Shown: one piece after another, positions 28,201 to 36,297 of the stretch
How positions within the stretch are numbered: position 1 is the first letter of the stretch
Layout of the letters: every line of letters begins with the position of its first letter
Source: Mucilaginibacter endophyticus
GTDB lineage: Bacteria > Bacteroidota > Bacteroidia > Sphingobacteriales > Sphingobacteriaceae
Reading direction: 5' to 3'
DNA length: 64,000 nucleotides
Assembly (NCBI RefSeq): GCF_003351025.1
Contig: NZ_QPCG01000003.1
Coordinates: forward strand, 760,355 to 824,354
Translations under genes and position numbers: made by a program
The notes under the pieces: model-generated
What the model saw: only the letters and a program-made list of their open reading frames with translations
Told to the model about the DNA's origin: nothing
Databases searched by the model: none

Positions 28201-28643
28201 ACACCAGGTAAAGGCAGGCCCTTGTCATCAACCACTGTACCTTTCACGGTAACATCCTGTACTGCATCTGCAACAGGTTGGGGCCGAGGCCTTACTATTA
28301 CCGTATTTTGGTTGATAACATAAGTTAGTGGTTGCCCCGCAAAACATGCTTTAAGTACATCATCTAAACTGGCGTGGCTCAGGTTTAAGCTTACCGGGCG
28401 GGCATTGTTGAGCATATCGCTGTCATACAAAAAATTGTAGCCGCTTTGTTTTCTTAATTTCTTAAAAACCTGCTGTAACGATGTCTCCTTAACGTTGATA
28501 TTGATCTGCTGCGCATAGGTAGCCGCGCTAACCTGTAAAATGGAGGCAGTCAATAATATGATGATGAGTTTCATGATCAGCAGCGGTTTAAAAAGTGCGC
28601 GGGAATGCCGCATGCATAGAAATGCATTAATAATTTTATACAT
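25284..28643 (-). CDS. SusC/RagA-type TonB-dependent receptor with STN domain
   Basis: Outer-membrane importer of 1119 aa. The signal region (MKLIIILLTASILQVSAATY) is followed by an STN domain (about 48-105, LQQVFKKLRKQSGYNFLYDS), then a carboxypeptidase-regulatory-like domain (about 128-205, VKGTVVDDKGLPLPGVSVKI). NEVVVVGYGTQKRADVNGAI, a plug (DPLYVVDGIPLASNDINII, SIDILKDASAQAIYGSRGAN) and a barrel ending in TLSLGANLSF complete it. The STN domain matches control by the FecR encoded upstream at 28779. Together with susD at 23790 this forms the second complete SusCD pair of the window. The substrate is not evident, though the adjacent GH2/GH43 genes suggest a hemicellulose- or glycan-derived oligosaccharide. 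Confidence 0.95.
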   Translation of the reverse strand: MYKIINAFLCMRHSRALFKPLLIMKLIIILLTASILQVSAATYAQQININVKETSLQQVFKKLRKQSGYNFLYDSDMLNNARPVSLNLSHASLDDVLKACFAGQPLTYVINQNTVIVRPRPQPVADAVQDVTVKGTVVDDKGLPLPGVSVKIKGTNTGAVTDVSGNYTVKLPTGNETLVFTFIGYAPQEIAVAGRTQLNVTLKEAQSALNEVVVVGYGTQKRADVNGAISSVGASKLKDQPVTNLQGALEGKTSGVQIIQNSGSPGATAQVRIRGLTSLSNSDPLYVVDGIPLASNDINIIDPSNIESIDILKDASAQAIYGSRGANGVVLIKTKRGKKDNSVISFDTYQGMSQVRKTLDMLSASDYAMLNNEAYKNAGQNLQLPTDLTASSPTTDWQKALFRTAYMQNYNVALSGGSQNVTYRVSGGYLKQQGTILGSDYNRLNLSNNLVFTPKSNLEFGESFALNKSLTHNVQTDYNGNLINDAFAEDPTIPVKNADGSYSATKYSDIVNPLAKVYYLYNNRAYNQWGLLGNTYLQYKPIKGLTLKSSYSIDLKFTDNKQFTPTYDVAPNFRNPNPSLYQQKDQTNHWTWDNTATYDFTLGKDHHFDVLAGVSEERFTYNNVYGQNQGQPGNDPFLQYLDAGISNPVTGGSQQQWDLLSYIGRINYNFQNKYYLTATLRRDGSSKFGANNQFGNFPSVALGWNLTNESFFPKNNALSYLKLRGSWGKLGNQSVLGYYDYAANINTGYYAIGLPATAQPTAGPNGLPNPDIRWEQTKQWNAGFDYQLFNGKITGSFDYYEKTAEDMLLVLNIPSVSGFTQSPRENAGSMKNSGFEFSADYNTEITKDLHFNAGLHFATVKNNVLSLEQTGEKIYSGNIKPGQTELTEVGHPIASFYGYVADGIFQTPADVANHAKQETGTAPGDIRFKDLNGDGVVDQNDQTFLGSPIPKLTYGFNFGASYKGFDLNLSFSGVYGNKLLAAYKYYTDGFFISNYNMEKEALGRWTGPGTSNTLPRLTASDPNNNSRVSSFYLQSGSYLRLQNLTFGYTLPQKFLERSKIKSLRFYFSAQNLLTFTKYTGYDPEIGQQYSGAGGNLDMGIDNGNYPQSRTLSLGANLSF

Positions 28644-28778
28644 TTGATTTGAGGTTAATGAATAATTGGTTGTTGCTAACGATTGGTTATGTTACCTCAA
28701 AAGCCGTTTGGCATACTGACCGGGGGCGCTCGACTTCCCCTGGTTAGTTTTTTAAGATAACATGATGAATAAATGTAA

Positions 28779-29939
28779 TTATGGCATCACTGTTATCCTC
28801 CTTCCTTCTGTTTTGAAATGAACTGAGCCGGTAAGTTCCAGGGCATTTAAAACCTCCGAAACATCTTTAAACCTTGACACGGTTCCTCCAAAATTCTTTC
28901 TTCTGAATTTTTCAGGGAATACGACATCTACATCATACCACCTTGAAATTCGTTTCATAATAGTTTGAATATCTTCATTATTGAAAGCGAAAAAGCCGTT
29001 TTTCCAGGCCACCGCATCATCAACATCTACATCGTTCACATTAAACTCAGACTGCTGGTTATTAAATGCGCCCTGCTGGCCGGGTTTTAACAACGCCTGC
29101 CTGTTATTACCGATTAATTTTACCGAACCTTCCAGCAATGTGGTTTTGATCAATTTTTCATCGCTGTAAGCCATCACGTTAAAATGCGTGCCCAAAACCT
29201 GTACGGCCATGCCGTCAACGCTTACAACAAAAGGCTTGGTACGATCTTTTGCTACCTCAAAATAAGCTTCGCCCGAAAGTTCAACTTTGCGTTGGTTACC
29301 TGTAAAAGCAGCCGGGTACTTTAAAACAGAGGCCGAGTTTAACCAAACTTTGGTACCATCTGACAATTCCAGTTGGTATTGCCCACCCCTCGGAATATTG
29401 ATGGTATTGTAAGCCAGTTCCCGGGTTTCGTCCTTTGCGCCATTCTCTTGTTTTTTGTAAGACAGTACGCCGTCCTTTACTTTATTGATGTTTACGCCTG
29501 TTTGTGAACCAAGCATTCCGTTTTTAAGCCCGTTAAGTGTAATTACTTTACCATTAGCCATTGTTAAATAGGCCTTATTACCACCGGGCAGGATTTTTTG
29601 AGGTGATAAAGCTATCGCATCGGATTGTTTGGGAGCTGAAGGCAATTGTGCCCGCCAGATCAAAATTCCGATTGTGAACAGAATTACTACCGCGGCGGCA
29701 GCCCTCAGCCATATATAGCGGCCAGACGAAACCGGAGAATATTTTTCGGGTATGCTTTCGTCCAGCTTTGCCTTAAGGATACGATGAAGGCGTTTTTTTT
29801 CGCCCAAATCAGCCTCCCATTTGCTATCAGGCATTACAATATCATCCTGGTATGATTCCAATAACTGTTTTTCTTCAGGCGTACATTCTCCCGCCAGATT
29901 CTTTTTATACAGAATGAGAAACTCTTCTTTGGTGATCAT
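28779..29939 (-). CDS. FecR-family anti-sigma factor
   Basis: Inner-membrane anti-sigma regulator, 386 aa. The N-terminal cytoplasmic segment is followed by a transmembrane helix (WLRAAAAVVILFTIGILIW), a FecR domain (NIPRGGQYQLELSDGTKVWL, VELSGEAYFEVAKD, VQVLGTHFNVMAYSD) and a C-terminal DUF4974-like domain (FNNEDIQTIMKRISRWYDVD). It is divergent from its likely ECF sigma partner at 30091 and is followed by the SusC gene 135 bp downstream. In the other system of this window, sigma and fecR are instead in line. Confidence 0.93.
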   Translation of the reverse strand: MITKEEFLILYKKNLAGECTPEEKQLLESYQDDIVMPDSKWEADLGEKKRLHRILKAKLDESIPEKYSPVSSGRYIWLRAAAAVVILFTIGILIWRAQLPSAPKQSDAIALSPQKILPGGNKAYLTMANGKVITLNGLKNGMLGSQTGVNINKVKDGVLSYKKQENGAKDETRELAYNTINIPRGGQYQLELSDGTKVWLNSASVLKYPAAFTGNQRKVELSGEAYFEVAKDRTKPFVVSVDGMAVQVLGTHFNVMAYSDEKLIKTTLLEGSVKLIGNNRQALLKPGQQGAFNNQQSEFNVNDVDVDDAVAWKNGFFAFNNEDIQTIMKRISRWYDVDVVFPEKFRRKNFGGTVSRFKDVSEVLNALELTGSVHFKTEGRRITVMP

Positions 29940-30090
29940 ATATGGTTAGTATATAGCTTTAGTAACAGGCCTGTACTTATATAGTATACATTTCGGGAGG
30001 CTACACCCATAGGATTGTAAAAGAATTATTGTTTTTTTAATGTTTGGGAGACATATAATTACTTTTCTATACTTTTATAAAACCAATTGT

Positions 30091-30678
30091 ATGTTTAAGG
30101 CCTTAAAGAGCGATTCTGATTTGTGGAACGACATTCGTAATGATGACGGCGTGGCGTTTGATATACTCTTTAATCGCTATTGGGTAAGGATGTACAAAAT
30201 CGCTTTTCGTCAGTTAAATGACGAAGAAAGCAGTCTTGAAATAGTTCACGATATTTTCCTGAGTATCTGGAACAGGCGCAAAGAACTTGAAATAAATAAA
30301 TTCTCTAACTTTTTGTTAACGGCGATGCGCTACCAGTTATACAGCCGTTCTAAAACCGCAAAGCTATCCCTGGTATATAAGGCAGATCTGATAGAGAATG
30401 ATAATTTGTCGGAGTTAAATACGGGGGAGACCCGGTTGCAGGACTTTGAGTTAAAAAACGAACTGGATAAATACCTTAATCAATTACCCGAGCGCTGCCA
30501 CGAGATCTTCAACTTAAGCCGTATTGAACATTTATCAAACCAGGACATCGCCGATCGTTTAGGCATCTCCAAAAAAACCGTCGAAAATCAACTCACTATT
30601 GCATTGAGGCATCTAAGGCTGGCATTCAAAAATATAGCATCCATAGTGATGATAGCCCTGTCGTTTTTCCTGCGCTGA
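30091..30678 (+). CDS. ECF sigma-70 factor (FecI-like)
   Basis: An ECF sigma factor of 195 aa from the ATG at 30091 (MFKALKSDSDLWNDI), which matches the family's usual N-terminus. An upstream in-frame ATG at 30040 would add 17 residues of poor quality. Region 2 has AFDILFNRYWVRMYKIAFRQ and LEIVHDIFLSIWNRRKELEI; region 4 has LPERCHEIFNLSRIEHLSNQ and the HTH IADRLGISKKTVENQLTIAL. The C-terminus ends in a hydrophobic tail (IASIVMIALSFFLR). It is transcribed away from fecR, so the shared divergent region (29940-30090) is probably where the SusC/SusD circuit is set. I saw no full-consensus promoter there. Confidence 0.9.
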   Translation: MFKALKSDSDLWNDIRNDDGVAFDILFNRYWVRMYKIAFRQLNDEESSLEIVHDIFLSIWNRRKELEINKFSNFLLTAMRYQLYSRSKTAKLSLVYKADLIENDNLSELNTGETRLQDFELKNELDKYLNQLPERCHEIFNLSRIEHLSNQDIADRLGISKKTVENQLTIALRHLRLAFKNIASIVMIALSFFLR

Positions 30679-30845
30679 GAAAACGAATTGATAATCGCAA
30701 TAAAGCCTCCGGGAAAGCATCCGCCCAAACACATTAAGTAGAGACGGGGGACTGCTTCAAACCAATTGATAAAATAATTGAAAATTCCGGACGAATTACA
30801 ACGCGCTTACAAACAGGTTCAAAGCTCTTGTTAGCCATAAAAAAA

Positions 30846-33287
30846 CTAATTTTTCACCCTGTTCTGCTCACTTTCCGCCCCATTGGCGTCATGTTGCCGC
30901 TGGCCGGATATAGCTTTCCCAAAACGGTAGCTAAGTGATAGTACCCCGGTGCGGGTGTCATTCAGGTTACGCCAGTTGGCCTGGGTTTGATTTAAGTTAT
31001 TGATTACGCCGGTGTTTTTAAATGTGTAAAAAATATCATTTACCACCAGTTTAAGCGTTGTTTTAGGCGAAAGTTTTTTGGATACAGCCGCATTTACCTT
31101 ACCCCTGCTGCCACTTACAAACTGGGCGCTGGTTACCTTGCTTTGGTAACCGCCATCAAGTTGGGCAGTCCAATCCTCAGGCAATTTAAAGGTAAGAATG
31201 GGCCTGACGAAGAAATAAGTGCCCTTGCTATCCAGCAAACCGGTATAAAAATTACTTACCGAATGGATTTGAGATACCCTTCCGCTAATGTGGAAGTTAA
31301 ACCATTTGGCAGGATCAAATGTGCCATCAAAAGACAGTGTTTTGACCGTATAGGTGCCAATGTTACCGGGACGGCTGTAGTAAATGCCATCGACAATTTC
31401 AATGGTTTCTTCTACATCATCCCTTGATCGGCTGTAGCTTAAGGTAGTAGTGAACTTGCTTTTATAGGTATGCGACAACTCAAAATTATCGGTAAATGTG
31501 GGCCTTAAAAAAGGGTTACCTGTATAGTAGGTAAACTTATCAAGCGGTGAAAGAAATGGATTGAGATCCTGGTAATAAGGACGATCTATACGGCGGCCAT
31601 AGTTCAGGCTCAATTGATTCCGGTTGGCGGTATCCAGCTTGTATTGCAGATAAATAGTGGGGAACAGGTTCGTATAATTACGTTTAAAGGCCGAATCCGG
31701 CTTTTGCGCATTGCCTAATTGATGCCCGTTTGATATGGTATTTTCTAAACGGAGGCCTGCCTGTACCGACAGTTGCTTATAATCCTTGGTTGCATTGATA
31801 TAAGCCGCGTTGATATTTTCTTTGTAGATAAAATGATTGGTTTTCCCGTAATCCGGAGTCATGCTGCCCCCTGTAGAATAAAAGTAATCGGCAATGTTAT
31901 CGGTATGGGTATAGCTTGACTTTAAACCGGTTGAAAGCTTCAGACCATTTTTTAACGGGTGATCGTAATCAGTCTTGGCCGAATAGATGTGGATATGCGC
32001 AGGCAGCATCCCTGTCAGGATCTCGTTGCCAACAAGCGTGCCATCGGGCAGAAAGCTGCTGTTGTTAAATAATTGGTTATTGTTGGTGTAGTAATCGAGA
32101 TAATCAAGATCTGCAGAAAACTCATGTCCGTTTTTATCAAACTGGTGGCGGTAGTTTAGGTTAGCACCTCCATTTCTAAAGGTACCGTGTTCCTGGTTAT
32201 GGGCGATAATGGTAGAGTCGGGCTGATTAGCCGCATTTGAAAACTGACTGGTTACCGGGGTTTTGGTATTGTATGGATTGTAAATTCCGGTAAGGTTAAT
32301 ACCGAATGTGCTTTTATCCGAGATATAATAATCCACGCCTATCTTAGCGAAATAATTATCGCTCTTACGTCTGATGAAGGAGTTTTGGAGAAAGTTAGAG
32401 GTAATATCCCCCTGTGCATTTTCAAAGTGACGGTTGATATTCAGATCGCTGAAACCGTTGCCTTTATTGTAGCTCAAATTACCGAATATGTTTACCCGGT
32501 TATTACGGTAATTAAAATTAAGACTGTTGTTGGTTTTAGCGTAGCGCCCCTGCGTATAATTGAGGTTTAAGCTGCCATTAAAGCCTTTAACCTTATTTTT
32601 CCTGGTGCGGATGTTAATCACCCCGCCATTACCGGAGGCATCATATTTTGCAGGTGGATTAGGCATGAGCTCAATCTGGTCGATAGCAGCAGCAGTTAAC
32701 GATCTGAGATAATTTTCCAGGTCTTGTCCTGACAGATAGGTGGGCTTATCATCTATGAAAATGGTCACGCCCTTACCTTGTAAGCTTATAGCAGCATTTT
32801 GATCAACGATAACGCCGGGCGCTTTTTCCAATACCTCAAGCGCGGTGCTGCCGCTGTTGCTGATCAATGCTTCCGGGCTGATGATTGTCCGGTCTATCTT
32901 TTGCTGCACAAAAGGCCTTTGCGCGCTTACACTCACCTCTTTAAGCGCTGTACCAGCCATCTGCAAAATAATTGGCTCCATTGCCTTATCCTGTTCCAAT
33001 TGCAATATGCCCGATTGATATCGTTTATACCCCATCATGGTAACCGATAACTTATAAACCCCTGGCTTTACTTTAAAACTGTAAGCTCCTGAAGCATCGG
33101 CAAGCGCGGTTTTAACCAATGCCGAATCCCGGCCATTGAGCAGGTAAATCGCCGCGCCATCCAAAGGCTTATTATCCGCGCCCGTTACTTTACCGCTAAG
33201 GTTAACGGCGATATTTTGAGCCGATGCAAAAGTTGGGACAATAGTTATCCAGGCGACTAAAAAAGCCGCAATTTTTATTTTCATCAT
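30846..33287 (-). CDS. TonB-dependent receptor, carboxypeptidase-regulatory plus beta-barrel type
   Basis: Outer-membrane protein of 813 aa with signal peptide MMKIKIAAFLVAWITIVPTF ending near ASA. It carries a carboxypeptidase-regulatory-like domain (about 28-112, LSGKVTGADNKPLDGAAIYL), then a plug-like domain with VLEKAPGVIVDQNAAISLQG, VTIFIDDKPTYLSGQDL and NPPAKYDASGNGGVINIRT. A barrel of the outer-membrane beta-barrel family 3 type completes it. This class differs from SusC: there is no SusD partner and the ligand is usually unknown (peptide, metal or small molecule). It lies 107 bp downstream of an M56 peptidase gene on the same strand, so it may be an output or partner of that BlaI/M56 system. 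Confidence 0.85.
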   Translation of the reverse strand: MMKIKIAAFLVAWITIVPTFASAQNIAVNLSGKVTGADNKPLDGAAIYLLNGRDSALVKTALADASGAYSFKVKPGVYKLSVTMMGYKRYQSGILQLEQDKAMEPIILQMAGTALKEVSVSAQRPFVQQKIDRTIISPEALISNSGSTALEVLEKAPGVIVDQNAAISLQGKGVTIFIDDKPTYLSGQDLENYLRSLTAAAIDQIELMPNPPAKYDASGNGGVINIRTRKNKVKGFNGSLNLNYTQGRYAKTNNSLNFNYRNNRVNIFGNLSYNKGNGFSDLNINRHFENAQGDITSNFLQNSFIRRKSDNYFAKIGVDYYISDKSTFGINLTGIYNPYNTKTPVTSQFSNAANQPDSTIIAHNQEHGTFRNGGANLNYRHQFDKNGHEFSADLDYLDYYTNNNQLFNNSSFLPDGTLVGNEILTGMLPAHIHIYSAKTDYDHPLKNGLKLSTGLKSSYTHTDNIADYFYSTGGSMTPDYGKTNHFIYKENINAAYINATKDYKQLSVQAGLRLENTISNGHQLGNAQKPDSAFKRNYTNLFPTIYLQYKLDTANRNQLSLNYGRRIDRPYYQDLNPFLSPLDKFTYYTGNPFLRPTFTDNFELSHTYKSKFTTTLSYSRSRDDVEETIEIVDGIYYSRPGNIGTYTVKTLSFDGTFDPAKWFNFHISGRVSQIHSVSNFYTGLLDSKGTYFFVRPILTFKLPEDWTAQLDGGYQSKVTSAQFVSGSRGKVNAAVSKKLSPKTTLKLVVNDIFYTFKNTGVINNLNQTQANWRNLNDTRTGVLSLSYRFGKAISGQRQHDANGAESEQNRVKN

Positions 33288-33394
33288 AAGGTATATGGTT
33301 AAGTTTAAATGCCGATCATTTGTTCGTTTATGGCAATAGCTATCCTGTTCATGCTTTTGGGCACAATCAATTAAGTTGATATTAAATTTGTTGA

Positions 33395-35329
33395 TTATTG
33401 CGAATGGTCGCCGGTGTCTGATTCTGTTTGTTCAGTATAGTTGAACATCCAGCTCCAGCTTCCCTGCTTGCCTTTTTCGGGTTGCTTTACGTATGCTTTC
33501 TTAAATTTCTGGTAAATATTGTCGGGCATTCTCTTACCGTTAACAATAAACTCTGTGTCGCTTAATTTAAATGAAGTCAGTTCATCGCTGCTACGAATAA
33601 TACCTTCGGTGATGAGATCGTCGGTCAGCTTTGCCCGGTTGGAATCATCATGATAAGCTTTATAATTGGCCGGATAAGGATTGACAGCACTATAATTTGC
33701 GGCGGTGGCATTATAAGCTTTACTGCTTGCATCATAGGCACCCAATGTTGATTTAAGACTGCCAAGGTTTCCATTCAGTTTTTTTAAGCCCACCTGACCG
33801 TTTGTACTGCTGGCCGCCCCATTGGTATTTATTGGGGTTATAGGGTCAGGCTGTCGTGCTACCTGCGCGGCCTGTGCTGCTTGTGCCACTGGTACAACTA
33901 CCGGCTTGTGTTGCATTTCCTTATCAACAACAAGCAAATAAGGCGCATATTCATTCGGCCGGATAGTTTTGCCATTAACCTGCATGGATGTAACGCGACC
34001 GTTCAGCGTGTTTACCTGGTATAATACACCATCCATCTTGAGCAACCGGGTTTGCACACCGCCATTAGGTAATGTTAGGGAGGTGTGGTCGCCTACCTCA
34101 TCGGGGCGGTAGATCCTGAACCGTGAGGTATCCAGCTCTGTTTTATAGGACGTATCCCTTGCCACCTGTGAAACTGCGTGTAAATTTTTTTCAATGGTTT
34201 TGGACTTTGCAGGGTTTGCCGGCTGTTTGGTTAGCTTGTGAGGTACCAGCGCCGTTTTACCGGCATGCACCATCTTATTAACCAGCTGATCTATGTTTTC
34301 TTTATGTGAAAAAGCCGTAGTGAGCAGGATTGTAGCAACCAGGGCAACAGCCAACATTGACCGCTCCATTACGTTTAACGATTGATTATTATCAGAAAGC
34401 ATCCGCTTTACACGACCCATCAGTTGATTTTTGCCACCACTAAGCGCCATCGCGTAAGCCGGCGTGGCCAACTGGTATTCCTGGCAAGCTACCAGCGCTT
34501 TAATATAATTGACTTTATTACCGGTGTGGCTAACCACCATATCATCGCAGCAGTTTTCACGTTCGGCACGGATGAGCGATGCTATCCAAAGTACAGCAGG
34601 GTTAAAAAAGAAAACAACCTCCATCATACTTACCAGCAGGTTCATGATATAATCGCGGCGGCGAATATGCGCCAACTCGTGCACCAGTATAGCTTCGATC
34701 TCTGCCGGGGGCATGGCAGTCATCAGCCCTGCCGGAATCAAGATCAGCGGCTTTAGGTGGCCTATCACCATAGGCACTTTAGCCATTCCGGATTCGGCAA
34801 TACCCACCAGGCGTTTAATACCTAATTGTAAAGCCAGCTGTTTTACCCGGCTTTCCCAGTCCTGACTTACAGCCAGTATTTGACGGCGACGCAGGTAATA
34901 AAGGCTCTGTAAACCAGTCATCAACTGCAGGGTGCGCGCCATCACCACCAAAAACCAGATAAAAACAATGCTATTGGAATGCCCATTTAAAAAGCCGGAG
35001 ACTGCTTTATAATCGCTTACTTTGGGACTGGCCTGAGGCTGCGCAGCAACATTTGAATGGATTGTGATCTGCTGACCGGTTATCACAGTCTGAACCGCCT
35101 TTGCGTGGTTTATCTCGTATACAAAAGTGAATGCTACAGTGCAGGCAAAAACCGCCAGCCCTGCCATTAATAGATTATACCTGCTGGCCGGGCTTGAGCG
35201 GCGGGTGCAAACTATAATGATACCTGCTAACGCCGCAAGTAACACGCCCTGCCACAAGGATTGGATCAGCGTACTGCAAAGTGCTTTAACCAGGTAATCG
35301 GGCAATGCTTTTACAATGGTAACATCCAT
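33395..35329 (-). CDS. M56-family (BlaR1-like) membrane metallopeptidase sensor
   Basis: Inner-membrane zinc peptidase of 644 aa. Hydrophobic segments at the N-terminus (for example GVLLAALAGIIIVCTRR) precede the zinc motif HELAH at His217, followed by RRRDYIMNLLVSMMEVVFFF and the conserved RAERENCCDDMVV region. A further transmembrane helix (VALVATILLTTAF) precedes a periplasmic tail of about 300 residues. That tail lacks the penicillin-binding domain of true BlaR1, so the signal sensed is unknown. In BlaR1/MecR1 the peptidase inactivates a BlaI repressor; a blaI-like gene is 24 bp upstream on the same strand, giving a two-gene unit. The TonB receptor at 30846 may be its target. Confidence 0.9.
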   Translation of the reverse strand: MDVTIVKALPDYLVKALCSTLIQSLWQGVLLAALAGIIIVCTRRSSPASRYNLLMAGLAVFACTVAFTFVYEINHAKAVQTVITGQQITIHSNVAAQPQASPKVSDYKAVSGFLNGHSNSIVFIWFLVVMARTLQLMTGLQSLYYLRRRQILAVSQDWESRVKQLALQLGIKRLVGIAESGMAKVPMVIGHLKPLILIPAGLMTAMPPAEIEAILVHELAHIRRRDYIMNLLVSMMEVVFFFNPAVLWIASLIRAERENCCDDMVVSHTGNKVNYIKALVACQEYQLATPAYAMALSGGKNQLMGRVKRMLSDNNQSLNVMERSMLAVALVATILLTTAFSHKENIDQLVNKMVHAGKTALVPHKLTKQPANPAKSKTIEKNLHAVSQVARDTSYKTELDTSRFRIYRPDEVGDHTSLTLPNGGVQTRLLKMDGVLYQVNTLNGRVTSMQVNGKTIRPNEYAPYLLVVDKEMQHKPVVVPVAQAAQAAQVARQPDPITPINTNGAASSTNGQVGLKKLNGNLGSLKSTLGAYDASSKAYNATAANYSAVNPYPANYKAYHDDSNRAKLTDDLITEGIIRSSDELTSFKLSDTEFIVNGKRMPDNIYQKFKKAYVKQPEKGKQGSWSWMFNYTEQTESDTGDHSQ

Positions 35330-35353
35330 AACGGTTTGGTTTATTGAATTTAA

Positions 35354-35737
35354 CTATTCTTCCAGTTTTTTGAGCAGATCTTTGATCTCCTGCAATTCCT
35401 CCTGCGAAGTTTTCTTGTTCCCCAATAGCTGCATCACCAATTTACCGGCCGAGCCTTTATACATGGTATCCACAAACTTATCCAGCAGGTGTGCCTTGGT
35501 TTGCTGCTCCTCCTCCACTACGCTGTAAATGTGCTTCATCTGGCTTTCATCGCGTTTTAGGATTCCTTTATCGGCCATGATCTGCATGAGCTTTAAGGTT
35601 GTGGTATAGTTTACATCCTTTTGTTTCAACAACTCATCATTTACCGAACGTACAGTTAATGGGCCTTTCTCCCATAATACCTGCAGTATTTCGAGCTCAG
35701 ATTTAGTAGGTTCTATCGGTTTGTTTGGTGCGTTCAT
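35354..35737 (-). CDS. BlaI/MecI-family transcriptional repressor
   Basis: A winged-helix repressor of 127 aa. The N-terminal core PTKSELEILQVLWEKGPLTV, YTTTLKLMQIMADKGILKRD and a C-terminal dimerisation helix are typical of the BlaI/MecI/PenI family. It is the first gene of the pair BlaI - M56 (gap 24 bp). Its promoter has a dyad between the -33 and -7 boxes, so it is probably autoregulated. It closely resembles the repressor encoded at 54084, and the two genes share operator sequence, whereas the repressor at 38496 belongs to another branch. Confidence 0.93.
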   Translation of the reverse strand: MNAPNKPIEPTKSELEILQVLWEKGPLTVRSVNDELLKQKDVNYTTTLKLMQIMADKGILKRDESQMKHIYSVVEEEQQTKAHLLDKFVDTMYKGSAGKLVMQLLGNKKTSQEELQEIKDLLKKLEE

Positions 35738-35751
35738 ATCTATCTCCCAAA

Positions 35752-35805
35752 CAAAGGTAGAAAACTTTTCGTACGAAACAAATATTAGTTAGGAATTTTT
35801 TCGTA
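35752..35805 (-). promoter_or_regulatory. Promoter and dyad operators of the first blaI-M56 pair
   Basis: On the minus strand, -33 TTTG (35779-35782) and -7 TACCTTTG (35752-35759) are 19 bp apart, an excellent match to the Bacteroidota consensus. The palindrome TTTCGTACGAAA (35767-35778) fills the space between them. Upstream, TAGGAA-N4-TTCGTA (35790-35805) is a one-mismatch form of the TACGAA-N4-TTCGTA dyad that is perfect at the 54084 blaI gene. The placement suggests repression by blocking polymerase. Confidence 0.75.
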
Positions 35806-35882
35806 GGTTTTAAATTTAAGATACAAGAAACCTGAGGATCAACCACATTGAGGTAGTTTTAATATTGCAGTGCATTCCCATT

Positions 35883-36161
35883 TCAATAAATTTTATCGGG
35901 TATTAAAACTATCATATTTGCCAGTTCATCGTTCACCAATATGCCGCAGGCCAAAACGCTTCTCTTAATGTTTGACCCGGCAGAGGTAATTTGCACCACA
36001 CAGGTACCGCAACTTCCCATCCCACAACATAACCCAAACCCCGGAATTGCCAGCTGATCCGCTATCAACGACATCAGGCTGTGATATCGCCCGGGAGCAA
36101 TCTGGATCATTTGACTTTCGCCCAGGTGATAAAGTGTCAGCATGATAGTGTTATTTGCCAT
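35883..36161 (-). CDS. Small 2Fe-2S ferredoxin-like protein
   Basis: A 92-aa cytoplasmic electron-transfer-type protein. The plant-type 2Fe-2S motif C-x4-C-x2-C is visible in LCCGMGSCGTCVVQI, and the fourth ligand is the Cys of SVLACGILV. The fold and spacing resemble the N-terminal iron-sulfur domain of molybdenum hydroxylase small subunits, but the helical second 2Fe-2S domain is absent, so it is a stand-alone domain. No oxidoreductase partner lies nearby. It sits alone between two BlaI/M56 systems. The partner and role are unknown. Confidence 0.8.
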   Translation of the reverse strand: MANNTIMLTLYHLGESQMIQIAPGRYHSLMSLIADQLAIPGFGLCCGMGSCGTCVVQITSAGSNIKRSVLACGILVNDELANMIVLIPDKIY

Positions 36162-36225
36162 GATTATGCAATATAGGGAACAATATCGAGCCGTTTACAG
36201 TATCAATATAACCATGCTATCACCC

Positions 36226-36233
36226 CAAAATTA
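36226..36233 (-). promoter_or_regulatory. -7 box upstream of the 2Fe-2S gene
   Basis: TAATTTTG on the minus strand fits TAnnTTTG and lies 64 bp before the ATG at 36161. I see no good -33 TTTG at the right distance; the region is taken up by the terminator of the upstream M56 gene. Confidence 0.4.
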
Positions 36234-36240
36234 CAGGCAT

Positions 36241-36281
36241 AAAAAAAAGGAAACGCTTGCAATTAACGTTTCCTTTTTGTG
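36241..36281. terminator. Intrinsic terminator after the second M56 gene
   Basis: A perfect 12-bp stem (AAAAAGGAAACG, 36244-36255, with 36267-36278) and 11-nt loop, with a run of A on the left that becomes a U-tract on the minus strand. It lies 17 bp after the M56 stop codon at 36298. Confidence 0.8.
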
Positions 36282-36297
36282 CCTGAGGCTGTGGTGC

